From NCBI RefSeq assembly GCF_963678635.1, contig NC_087071.1, forward strand, positions 18,043,613-18,107,612: a DNA stretch of 64,000 bases. The letters run 5' to 3'. This document shows, piece by piece, positions 36,181-48,000 of this stretch. Under the pieces are notes generated by a model, which had not been told where the DNA came from, searched no databases, and worked only from the letters and a program-made list of their open reading frames with translations. Position 1 is the first letter of the stretch. Each line of letters begins with the position of its first letter. A program made the position numbers and the translations under genes. This DNA comes from Symsagittifera roscoffensis. Taxonomy: Eukaryota; Xenacoelomorpha; Acoela; Convolutidae.

Positions 36181-36534
36181 CCAACAGATTTTTACTGATT
36201 GCCTTGAAAAATAGGCAAATTAGGGAACACGAGCTTGATGCATCAAAAATGTTTTTTAAATGCTCACTTTTTCTTTGCAATTTCTTACTGGAGAGCGTAG
36301 ATTTCCGTTTATTATACACCTAATTTGAAAATTAGACTTTTTAAAATTGATAATTGGTTTTTTTTTTAAAGTTCACAATTCAAACAATCTAGTCATGCGT
36401 CTTGTTGTTTTAACCATGAGCATAGAACCTTGGTAAATGGCTGTTTATTAACCAGAGCACTTTTAAATGGAAATCCTATCAAGGTACTTTCAAACAGGAT
36501 TCGTTGATTTTTTAAGTATCGAGTTTTAACGGAA

Positions 36535-36921
36535 TTTCTTAAATCATTCGAGAAGTATTGTTGTTCTAAACTAAAATTTAACACGATATTTCACCTGCTT
36601 TTTTTACGGTCATGGGCGTTTAAAACTGTCAATTTGTTTTAATTGATACGCGATATATTTCATGCTCTTAACGCGTAAACAGAGATTTAATCCGTCTTAG
36701 ACATCGTTCCAAATTGAACTTAGGCATGCTATTTGGACTATTTAAAACTTTGCTATATGCTAAATATATCACTGTGAGCTCTACATACATAGCATCTTAA
36801 AAAAATCTCACTGCTTTCTTTCGAAAGGTTTGTAAATTCAATTATTTTTAACGGCGAACGCTTGCCCATGACCTTAAGCAGTCGAAACATTCAGGGCTCC
36901 GCCCTGACACGAGCAGTCTTG
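36535..36921 (+). mobile_element. Helitron-like element, copy 8
   Basis: Core with CTCTTAACGCGTAAACAGAG, hairpin TCAGGGCTCCGCCCTGA, CTTG|T at 36,918-36,921. It lies 380 bp past the stop of the hnRNP U-like gene (minus strand). Confidence 0.6.
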
Positions 36922-37297
36922 TTCAAATTCTAGAAAGCAACCAAACTATTTAAGAATTTGCCTCTAAAACTAATTTAGAGCGGCGAGTTGCTTAATTCAA
37001 TTTACAATTTTCCAGGCTAGCAAAACGAAAAACAAAGTTTCAGCTGTTATTAACTAGATCGAACCTAGTTTTTTAATCTTTGCAAAGATAACTTTTGTCG
37101 TACCGTTATTTGTCGTTTTCACGGCTGACGGTGACTTTTGTTTCCCTCAAACAAGCACACAAATTAGAGGAAAGTCAAATTATCATCAACATATGTACAA
37201 TGAAACGTTGAGAAACGGATCAAAAAAATTATTCCATCTTTACAATAATAATGAACAATCTTGTTCAATTAGTTTATGCTTATATCTTAACTATTTA

Positions 37298-39070
37298 TTA
37301 GTCTAAAAATTCTGGTTCGAGTTTGATTCCAATTCCTAGTCCTTCGCCTAGGTTTGTTTCGAAATCACAGCCTCTTTTCAGATTTGACATCTTTCCTGGT
37401 GACGTACTTTCGATACTTTTATGACTAGCATTGCTAACGTCAGGATTTTGAGCGAACTCGTCAGCATACGAATTGAACCTTGAGTTTTGTTTGCGCATCG
37501 CCGTATTAGCACTGCTTTGACTTGTTGATTGATTATTTAGACTAAATGCCTCCGACTTCCGGACAATTTGATCACTTCCGAATTGATTGCATTGCTGGTC
37601 AAAATGTTGAGCCGATTGATAATAGAGCAGACCGGGTTGAATATTTTTCTGTCCACTAAATTCTGCATTAGTTTCCTGCTCAACTTGCACATTTTGCTGC
37701 TGAAAAAGATCATTTTTTCGGTACAGTTGATCATTTACCTGCCCATATTGATAGTTTCTTTGGTTATAAGTACTTGATTGTTGCATAAGTTGGCCAGTAG
37801 GCATCCCATAACTTCCAGTTCTACTCCCAAATTTCACATCATTCTGTTGAGAACTTCCTAAATTCATTTGACCATATTGCATTTCTGCGCTATTCGGATT
37901 ATCGTTTTGAATCGCTTGTTCATAATTGTCAGCTTCTTGGCGATAAACTCCATCAATTTGTCTTCTGCAAGATGCTTCGTTTTGGTGGCCATATGAAAGC
38001 CATCCATCACTTGACCAACTATCTTGCCTCTCAGATTTGGCCTTGAAAGGCGCTAATTGCTTTCTTAATGTCGGTCTAACAGGTCTCAAACCATCGAAAC
38101 TACTATTCGCGGTTCCTCTAAACGGCGGGGCAGATGAGTTCACCACAGGCGACAAAGAAATTTGATTGGCTTCCTGTTTTACCCCTGAGTTCAAATTCAT
38201 TCCCATTTGTCGCTGAAAAGGCGGGATATTTGGTTTGAAAGGTTGGATATTTGGTTTCAATAGAGGCACGTTGTCCCCTCTCATTTTTTGTTGTGTTTGA
38301 CTGTATTTAACCACCACGGGTGGAGGTGGATGAGGTCTTTTGAAACTTCCTTCTTTTGAATTCTGCAAGGATGTCGAGACTTCAGTTTTTATTGGGGAAC
38401 TCAGCGAGCCATTTTTCGACTGCACGTAATTTGGGGAACTACTGATAATGTTCGAAATTTTGTAATTCGAACTTTGATAACTATTCATAGCTTTCGACAC
38501 CCCAAAATTATCTTTATTTACAAATGACAATTCCGTTTGTGGCACATCTTTAGCAGCGGAACCTTTGTGTAAACTGTAACCAAACTGCTGGAATGAAGAT
38601 ACATTATTGACATCTTTTCCACTTGACCCGGAAAAATTATTAATTTCCGCTTCTTGGGACCATCGAGTTAAATGCAGTTTTTGGTTATAATTATTACTGC
38701 TCTTACTAATACTTTTAGCAGCAGGTAAACCAATTGAATTCGAAATTTCATTCGGGTTTTCTTGCTTAGGCTCAAATCGCCGTGGCATTAGAGGCGGCGC
38801 CGTTTTTGCTTTGAAAGGGTTGCATTTTGCAAGATCAACTGTCTTATTTTCTGTGTTAATATATCTCGATTTCAATTGGTAATCATTGTCACTTTCTGTT
38901 GAAGATTGCAGTCGGTTTCGTTTCGCTGATGGTTCGGAATTGAGTCCTTTCGGGTCGTCTTCGATCATCCGTTTGTATCGTGGATGGGGGATTTCTCTGT
39001 TTTCTGGCAGTTGGTCGAGTTTCTGTTGAAAGAACAGGTTGGCTTCTTTGTTGTACTCAGTCACCAGTTT
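37298..39070 (-). CDS. HNRNPU-like: hnRNP U-like exon 10: end of kinase-like domain and long Q/N-rich tail
   Basis: The acceptor GTTTTAG|AAA continues in phase 0 from exon 9. The first residues (KLVTEYNKEANLFFQQKLDQ) form a charged helix like the one that follows the P-loop domain in the family. After a KR-containing stretch the chain becomes low-complexity: Ser, Asn, Gln, Pro, with PPPPVVVKY near residue 250 and repeated NYQYGQ / YNQRNYQ / QQQN motifs between residues 350 and 480. There are no RGG boxes of the classical hnRNP U type; it resembles more the Y/Q/N-rich tail of hnRNPUL1. It ends FLD with TAA at 37,298-37,300, immediately overlapped by AATAAA. One exon codes all 590 residues. Confidence 0.85.
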   Translation of the reverse strand, partial: KLVTEYNKEANLFFQQKLDQLPENREIPHPRYKRMIEDDPKGLNSEPSAKRNRLQSSTESDNDYQLKSRYINTENKTVDLAKCNPFKAKTAPPLMPRRFEPKQENPNEISNSIGLPAAKSISKSSNNYNQKLHLTRWSQEAEINNFSGSSGKDVNNVSSFQQFGYSLHKGSAAKDVPQTELSFVNKDNFGVSKAMNSYQSSNYKISNIISSSPNYVQSKNGSLSSPIKTEVSTSLQNSKEGSFKRPHPPPPVVVKYSQTQQKMRGDNVPLLKPNIQPFKPNIPPFQRQMGMNLNSGVKQEANQISLSPVVNSSAPPFRGTANSSFDGLRPVRPTLRKQLAPFKAKSERQDSWSSDGWLSYGHQNEASCRRQIDGVYRQEADNYEQAIQNDNPNSAEMQYGQMNLGSSQQNDVKFGSRTGSYGMPTGQLMQQSSTYNQRNYQYGQVNDQLYRKNDLFQQQNVQVEQETNAEFSGQKNIQPGLLYYQSAQHFDQQCNQFGSDQIVRKSEAFSLNNQSTSQSSANTAMRKQNSRFNSYADEFAQNPDVSNASHKSIESTSPGKMSNLKRGCDFETNLGEGLGIGIKLEPEFLD

Positions 39071-42000
39071 CTAAAACAGACAAGGACAGTTGAACAAGTC
39101 GCAGAAATTGCTCCACTTATCACTAGGGCTGGAGGTACCAGTTTGACATTTTTAAGATTACGTTGTACTGATGCGAGATGAAACGCGTATTTTTTAAAAT
39201 TTCAAAAATTGGACACCATTCTGAACCTTAGTTGTTTCCTACTTAAAATGATTTAGCCACTTATGTAGGGCGGGTTTCTCGTACCCGTTCTTTCACTTGA
39301 ACTCTCTAATAGATCAGGCTGGGTCGTTTACAAGAAAAGTAGAAAAACTTCCGAAAAACGATCAAAATTTCGAAAAATGGTTTTTTTTATGGTCATACGG
39401 GATTTTTAGCAAACACTAGGTAGCACCCGTTTATGCAAGGAAAATCATTGAACCATGCTCTTTTAAATGAACAATTACCCTCAGAATTGTCCGGGCAGTT
39501 TTTGAGAAAATAATCGAAATCTCCAAATTTTGATTTCTCAAAAGTTCGTGACGGTTTTTTCTACGAAGCTACATCTGCAGGAAACACTCCCAAAACCTGG
39601 GAGGTGTAGTCACTTATACAGCAATAATTCACAAACAACGTTTTCTCGATTGAACACTAAATTCAAGAACTTGCAGATTAGTTTTCGGGAAACGTCAAAA
39701 AGTTTGCAAAGAAACGTTCAAAAATTTGAATTTTTTTGAAGGCCATACCTTTTTCTACAAAAAGTAGGGCGTAGTCACTTCTCGGAAGATTCCCACAACC
39801 TATCGTTTGGATTGAAATTGGTCAAAGATTCCACTATGGCAAACTTTGAAGATCGTAGAAAATGGAGTAAGGTAGAAACAAAAGAGACAAGAAGATTATG
39901 CAGCGCACAGGGAAGTAGCCGGTCTTTCCATTGATACCATTTATTCAAAAATCAGTGCAGTTTCAAAAAAAAAACTTTGAAATTTTGCGAAAAGTGAAAA
40001 ACTTTTTCAACGCGTCTCAAGAAAATTAAAAACCAAATCCCATATAATTTTATAATACCTGTTTTTATCGCACAGGAGTTACTAAATAAAATACAAAAAA
40101 AACGTTTTTTTTTTGGTAATGCAACATCGAAAAAATCTTTTGCTCCCTTTATTGAGTTGACAGAAACCAGATCAAGAAGTAACAAGTCGCACCATAGTAA
40201 ATCCCCAAGTGCAATGAAGTCGCAACAAGTTTTCGCAAAATTTTTTTTAAAACATCAGGGTTTTTTGAAAATTTCACACCACAAGTTTAAATTGGCATGT
40301 TTTGTCTTGTATTGCATTATCAAAACCAAATGTCAATGGGAAAGATTTCCGAGTCGCCTATGTTGAGCCTTAAGCGAATACTCGCCAAACTGAAATGATC
40401 CATGAAATAATAAAAAAAGTAAATTTACAGACCCCCAAAACTTTACAAAACTGATTGCAGTTGTATTATTTGTTTAGTTGTGGTACATGGACATCAAAAC
40501 TTTTCGGATATTAACAAAAAATGCTATTAAAAATTATCAAGAACTTTTTCAGTGAAAAAAAACTAGAGCACAGCGCAAATAATCTCCGAAAGTCGGAACA
40601 AAAAAACTAGTAGACTACTATAATCCTCAGCATAGCCTTTGACTCTGTTTTATATGTAATTATTGAAACAACCCTCACCACAGAACTTGAACACAAAACT
40701 CCGAATTAGGTTGGAAACAATTGGACTCAAATTGGAATTAAGTTGGAAAAAAAAGCCCAAAAACATGAAAATCAATCATAACACACATTTGAAAAATCGT
40801 GTAAGAATCTGGATCATGACTGAAAAAGATTTGACGTGATATCACAATTGAAGTTTTGTACATAACTTGCGTACATTGATATCAGAACAAATCTTAGGAA
40901 GTTAAAACCAAAAAGTGATCGATACTTCGAACCATTGCCAACAGACATTTGGAGAAGAGTAAAACAGCATAAAAACTGACCTGTTTTTCGAAAAATCTCA
41001 ACCTTCAAGTATCAAAGAAAAAATTAGATGACCTTAAAGCTCCGTGAGTTTCCAGAACAATTTATAACTGACATTTTATAGATAACATTGACCCAATTTG
41101 AGAACACTAAATCAAAAGGTACATTTTTTATTTCGCTGCGAAATCTGATAATTAAAATTCATTTTTGAAAATTGAAATCGATCACATTTTTGTGACCTTT
41201 GCACTCATCCTGTTCGATATTGGATTTTGTATTCCTTTTAAACTTAAAAAGAGACCAAAAGTCAAACCACGAAAAAGTAAAGTTGAGCCTCAACAAATTT
41301 AAAGACTTTTCCTGAAAAAATCATCACGACGTTCAATGGCTCCTAAAAGCGTACTTCGTTTAATTATTCATTGCTACAGTTTAAAACAAAAATACCAAAA
41401 TTCGCATCGCTCTGACGCTCTATTTAGAAAACGGTAAAACTGACCAGCAAATCTATTTTTTGCATTAAGCATTGTTTTGTTGTCATGATAGCGTCTCTTA
41501 AACTGTTGCTTTTTATTGTATGAGGAGCAGTTTTGTTCACTTAGCTTTTGATCAAGTCACACCGTGGCACTCTATAAGTTTGGGTAAAAACTGCAACAAA
41601 AATTACATTTGCGCGCTGAAAATTAATTTTCAAATTCGCCATTCAAACTGTTTCAAAATTTGTTGTTGAGAACTTGAGCTAACCTTGAAACTAAATTTCA
41701 AATTAGCCCTTCACATTAGCAAATTTAGTGACCTTGAAACCTAAGACTAACCTTGCTCGTTTGTTCATCTTCCTCTACGTAGTGAATACTAGTCCAGTTC
41801 TCAACCTTCTGGTCCGGTAGTTTGTAGAATTTCTTCATCTCCATCACTGACTTAACTGGAACCCATTTGCCATCCTCCCTTCCTGTCTTGACAGTCCTCT
41901 TTTCCAGTTCAGCTGGGTCACACATCACCACGTAGCAGTTGCACTGATAGCTGAAAAAGGGATCTCTTGAACTAACGAATTGCTCACCCTTATAAATAAC

Positions 42001-45000
42001 TACTAGCGGTGCTTTAAACAGATTGATGCACGTAAAAAGTGCTTTTATAGAAAGTATATGAAAAGAAACAACGAAATGAATGCAACCACAACAATATACA
42101 GGGGCATCCAACAACACTTTTTATTTCAAAAAATGAATGATTAACTAAACTCAAATTAAAGATTATTTTTAAACTAAAATTCTCAAATAACTCAGTAATA
42201 ACCATAAAATGGTCGACATCATACAAGTGAATTTTCCATATTAAACAAAAACAGAAACCAAATCATTTGCAAAATCACTAAATTCATAAATGAGATTCAT
42301 GCTTAACTTTGTTCTTTATTTTCTTAACTGTCTGTACGTAAATCATTTGCTGCCATTAATTGTTAAATTCAGCGTAATCCCTTTTAAAATATCAGACTCT
42401 TTTTGTTAGTTTAATTCCTAATTTGAAGATAATTTTTGAAATATCATGAAGAACATCGATTTCGCAAAAGAAAGAAAAGACTAATAATATTAGGATGGAG
42501 GCCACTTATATAAATCCTAGTAGTAAGTGACATCACCCCACCAAAGAGTCGACAACTTCAAAATTTTTGAAAAATCAAAAACGTCCCACCTAAAAAATTT
42601 AAAGTTGTTGAGTAGTCAGCTTTAGAGTGCAGATATAAACCTGCTGGAATACCTTGACAACACCCCACACCATAGTGTTGAGAACTTGAAATTATGTAAA
42701 GATTTCTAAAATTGTTTTTTTTTGAAAAACTTAGAAAATTGTTAAAAACATAAAATTTTGGAAACTAAAAAGATTTCAGCAGTCATATTTGAAGGCAAGA
42801 TTTGCAAAACCACAGAGTACCATGGCAGCCGCCAAAACTTTAAAGGCACAATTTGCGACCCCTGAAAGTACCCTGACAGCACCCAACTACGCAGTTGAAT
42901 AATTCAAAGTATGTGAATTTTTTTGTTTTGAGAAAATTTTTGAAAAATCACAAAAATCGTCGTATTTCGAAAACTACAAGAATTTCTTCTTTCGTTATCG
43001 ATGCAAAAAATCTACGTTGAAAAAAAAATTAAACATGGCGAGGTAGTGAAGCCCGCGTTTAAATATACTGTAGAATAGATACCTTTCGTTATTGTTCCGA
43101 CCATTGGAAATGGGGAGGAACTTTGTATTCGGGTGTGTTTTAGTTTTTTTTCTGTTTCTTTTCCACTCAAAAAATCAGGTACCACAAACAAGCATCGGAC
43201 TCGGTTGAATGGTATATCATATAACAGCTCTTACAGTCGTGATTTGAAACACATTTTAAAAAAATTCAAAAAAAAATTCCCTTGTCGAGAAAAACCGGTT
43301 TGAAATTTTTTTCGTCATATTTCGAGCAAATAAAGCGAGCTCGCAGTCTCAAATTGATTGCTTAAAAGCCTACAATAGCTTAATTTAAAATTAAACGTTT
43401 TACTTGACTAACCTTAGTTTACTGTGAGTATTTAAGCATCTTTTTGTAATCAAAATGTCCAAAAACTCAAAAAACTTATAAATTTTTCTAAATTTTTTAC
43501 GTTTTTCAAGTAATTTATCTACAAAAATTGTTTTTCAATTAATTTATTTGACTATGACTGTCGAATGTACCTAATCTCCAGTTTCTTGTTCAGCTCGTTT
43601 TATCACACCACGCCGAAAAAAAAAACAATATATTAAGAAAAACTTTGTTGTATTTTTAAGACTATGGTCGGAACATTCTGTGCTACTTGCGCAGTACCGG
43701 CTATCCTTGTTCAAATAAGCCATTTGGAGCATTCGACTACATGAAATTCAAATTCACAGAGTTGCTCATTCAAGAACTGAACAAAACGGAAGTTCGCATT
43801 TTCGACATGAAGTTAACGAAATGCCTATCAAATGGAGAAGACTTCCTGAAGCTGGCGAAATTAAAAGCACCACAGCGTATAGCAGTGTGTACAGAGACCA
43901 AACGCCTTTGGAGAAACCATAATCAGAAGTTTGATGTAGAGATGAGAGAGTGTTTAGTCTCCCTGTTGAAGCCAATAGCTACATTACCCTCATAATCTAA
44001 ATACTGAGTTGAGGAGACTATTGCCACAGAAACTACGTGTATGCTTGAAGACACTGGCCTTTGTTATTGGTTGACTTGGATATACTTAAAAAATAAGCAG
44101 AGACTCTTCAATTGCCTAAAAAGAATACATCGAGTTTATGGCTGCTAAAGTAAATCTAATGAAAATCTTTATGAACCAGTTTGGGTACATTAATCTAACA
44201 AGATCTTTTGGCACAGCTCTGAAATAAAAGCGCGCTAACCGTATCACAGCGACGCAAAGTGGCCCAAATGTGACGTTCTGTGCTTCAAAAGCACCAAATA
44301 TTGGAGCTGCGCACTATATCATTATAAGCGACAGCATGACGAAAGAACTGTTTGCGTTTTCTCCAAGACGAAACGAAATTGAATTGCTGCATATGAATTA
44401 AATCTTCGGGCGTACCTTGAACTGAGGCAAACTTGAGTAATGATTCGTTTCCTAGCGAAACGCCTTTACAAGTATTCACCTTTCTTAAATCCAACAGAAA
44501 ATGTCAGGCTGGAAAAACAGCTTGAAAAATTTGTTGACTGAACATCAAACTACTTTCAGACGTCCAGACGAAAACCGTCATTTACAAAACGAAGATGAAG
44601 TTTCCGGAAAATGAAGCAAAATATCAAAGTAGCCCAGCCATAAAAGCAGCAAAATGACCATCCGGGCATAATAACGTTCTCACGTTTAATGATGGTAGAA
44701 CTAGCGTTTAACGCACCTCCGGTGCTTCGAAATTTTTCAACAACTCATGAAAAACCGCATATATTGGAAACAACATCTGCAAACTTTTAGTGTACTCTGA
44801 CTGCACCCAATTACAGGGTTGGTAATTTCGAACTTTTAAATTCCCATTTCAAAAGCGTCATCTCGAAAAAATAATGGGCCTCTGGAGAAATTTGGAAGCC
44901 AGTTTCGCAACCACTGAGAGTCCCTGAGAGCAGCCTACTATAGGGCTAGGAATTCAACATTTTGTGAATTTTTTTAAACCTAAGTTTCCCGAACAAAAAA

Positions 45001-48000
45001 TTGAAAAAAACGTCTTATCTCGGAAACTAAAAGAACTTGAGCATTCATATTAAGAGGCAAGAGTTGAGAGGCCAGGGTGTACGCTAACAATGAAGTTGTA
45101 TCTTCATCGAGTTGGTAGTTTCAAATTTTTTGAATTTCTTTGTAGATAAATTCTTTGAGAAATTTTGAAGAAATCAAAAAAGGTCACATCTTGGAAGCTA
45201 AAAGCATTTGAGCAGTCGCGTTAAGCAGTAGCATGTCGCAAGATTTGCAACTCTTTAGAGTACCCTGACAACACCGAACTATAGAGTTGGGAATTTCAAA
45301 TTTTGAAAAATAATAATTTAAGTTTTCTGAAAATTTTTGAAAAAATCATAAAAAATGTCATATCTCGAAAACTACAAAGAATTGAGCAGTCATATTTGGG
45401 GGCAAGATTCGCAATCTTTGAGAGTACTTTGACAAGTTCCAACTAGAGGGTTGGGAATTTCACATTTTGCGAAAAAAAATTACCATAAGTTTTCTGAAGA
45501 TTTTTTGAAAAAATCACAAAAAACGTCATATCTCGAAAACTACAAGGATCTGAACAGTCATTTTGGAGGCACGATTTGTAATTCCTTGGAGTACTCTGAC
45601 AGTACCCAACTACAGGGTTGGGAATTTCATGTTTTAAAAAAATAATAATAATTTAAGTTTTCTGAAAATTTTTGAAAAAATCACAAAAAAGTCATATCTC
45701 GAAAACTACAAGGATTTGAGCAGTCATATTTGGAGGCAAGACTCGCAATCCTTGATAGTACTCTGATAGTACCCAACTACAGGGTTGGGAACTTCAACTT
45801 TTGTAAATTTTGTTTTTTGAAATTTCTGAAATGTTTTGGTAAAATCTCAAAAATCGTCTTATCTCGTTCACTAAAATGATTCGGGCATTCAAAAATGGAG
45901 GCCAAATTCACAACCCGTAATTCGATATTGGGCTGCTTAATTTAAAATCGGTAAAATAACCACTAAAATCAAATTGGAAAAACGAAAAATAAATCTTAAC
46001 CATTGCAATATACGATATAGCTTAAACATGCAAAAAAAAACGTTGAAAAAGCTTAAACATGGCGAGATAGTGAAGCCCGCATTTAAATATATGGCCAAAT
46101 TCGCAACCCCTAATTCGATATTGGGCTGCTTAATTTAAACTCGGTAAAATAACCACTAAAATCAAATTGGAAAAACGAAAAATAAATCTTAACCATTGCA
46201 ATATACGATATAGCTTAAACATGCAAAAAAAAAACGTTGAAAAAGCTTAAACATGGCGAGATAGTGAAGCCCGCATTTAAATATATAATAGATAAACGTC
46301 GAGGATATAGAATGACTTGGTTTCGAACAATAATGTTTGTTTTTTTTATGCTCTGTTGCAGTTATATAGTTGACGTCTTTCTTTGAATATTTGAATTTGT
46401 GTTGAATTTTAACGGTTGAACATGTCTGCATTTTTTACCTAGAAATGAATCTCCCCCTTTTCAAAACGGGACTGGATCGTTAAAGAGATCCAGAAAAACG
46501 TAATTATGTATTTCGTGCAACTACAGTTGAACCTTTTTAACATGCATTTAGTTGATTATCAGTATATCTAAAAGGCATCCCATATCCTAAAATTTGTTAG
46601 AAAGTTTCCTAAGTGGGTTTGTTTGAAAGGCATATTTTAAACTCAATTCTTTTTCAAACTTAGCACAAGGCTAGGGGAGATTACAGTTGGTCCCAATTTA
46701 GCATTTACCGCAAAATTCGTAACGAATATCATTAGAACCGACCCCTTGTAGAACTTCTTCTTCTTCAGCCTGGCCGACTGATACACATTAGTCTGATCCA
46801 CAATGTAGTTGCGCAGCTTTTGATGGGAGAAGCGGAAGAACTGAAAAGACATTCTGCTATAAAAACTTTGGTTTTCCCTGATTAAAAAAACCAATTCAGA
46901 AAGGATTCTTTAAAAATATATTTTTTTATCTTTTGTTTTCTTTATATCTTCGAATCCTAGAAAAAAATAATTTTTATTAAAATAACCTCATCAGAGAAAT
47001 GAGCGCTTAATCGGTCATTTACTATCGTTTTAGCAAATGATATTGAATTGAACAATCAAGACTTATACAAGTGTATTCACTACGCTCATTGACGCTAAAA
47101 ATTAAGAAGGAAAAAACACAAGCGCTGCTTCTGTAAAAACTATATGAATACCACAAGTATTGAAACAAAATAAGCACTGAAAAAGACAAGACAGAGCAAG
47201 CCCTGAATAATCTGTATATATACTATTTTTTGAGGGGACCTGTTTTTCAAAAATTTGTATGCGGCGCAGAAAATTTGACCAAGACAGTCTTTTTAGTGCT
47301 CTGTGAGAGCTTAGAAAATCAATTTGGTCGACCTAAAAAAAGGTCGTCAAAATTTTCTAAAAATTTTTGAAAATCCGAAGCTCCCCCTCGAGAAAATCCT
47401 AGACCCGTCCCTGAATCTGACTGCGCTTTTTCGGCTCCAATCGTTTTTGATTAAAATAATTTTAATTTACATGGTCAAATATTAAAAATTACAATTTGAG
47501 TCGCACAAGGAAATAAAAAGACAATTAGCTGGCCTTATTTGAAAGAAAGAAAGAAAGAAGAAAGAATTTATTTCTCATTGTTAATGGTAAATTTGCATAC
47601 AAAGAGAATTTAAACATGAAGCACCAGAAACAGTGAAGGGACAGTTAACGAACCCAATTTGGTTACACAGCGCTGCCCGTTTTATCAAATGAAAGACAAA
47701 TTTGTGATCTTCAAAGACAAGGAAAATTATATAAATCTGAAAACATAAAAGAAAATATTGGAAAAAATATTCAAGTTTGAATAAACATAAAGCAGCAGAT
47801 TTAAGGCATTGTCTAGACAGGTTAATGACATGAGGTCCAATCTCTGTATCAATATTTAAAGTGATTGTTCAATCGTAGTCGGTATAAAACCAAATTAAAG
47901 AAGAAGTTACTTGAAAATCATCACTCATAATTTCTCAAACTCGCTAGTCGTAGGCACCCCTATTCGGCTTCAAAAACAAATCTTGAACTTGTTCCCTTTA

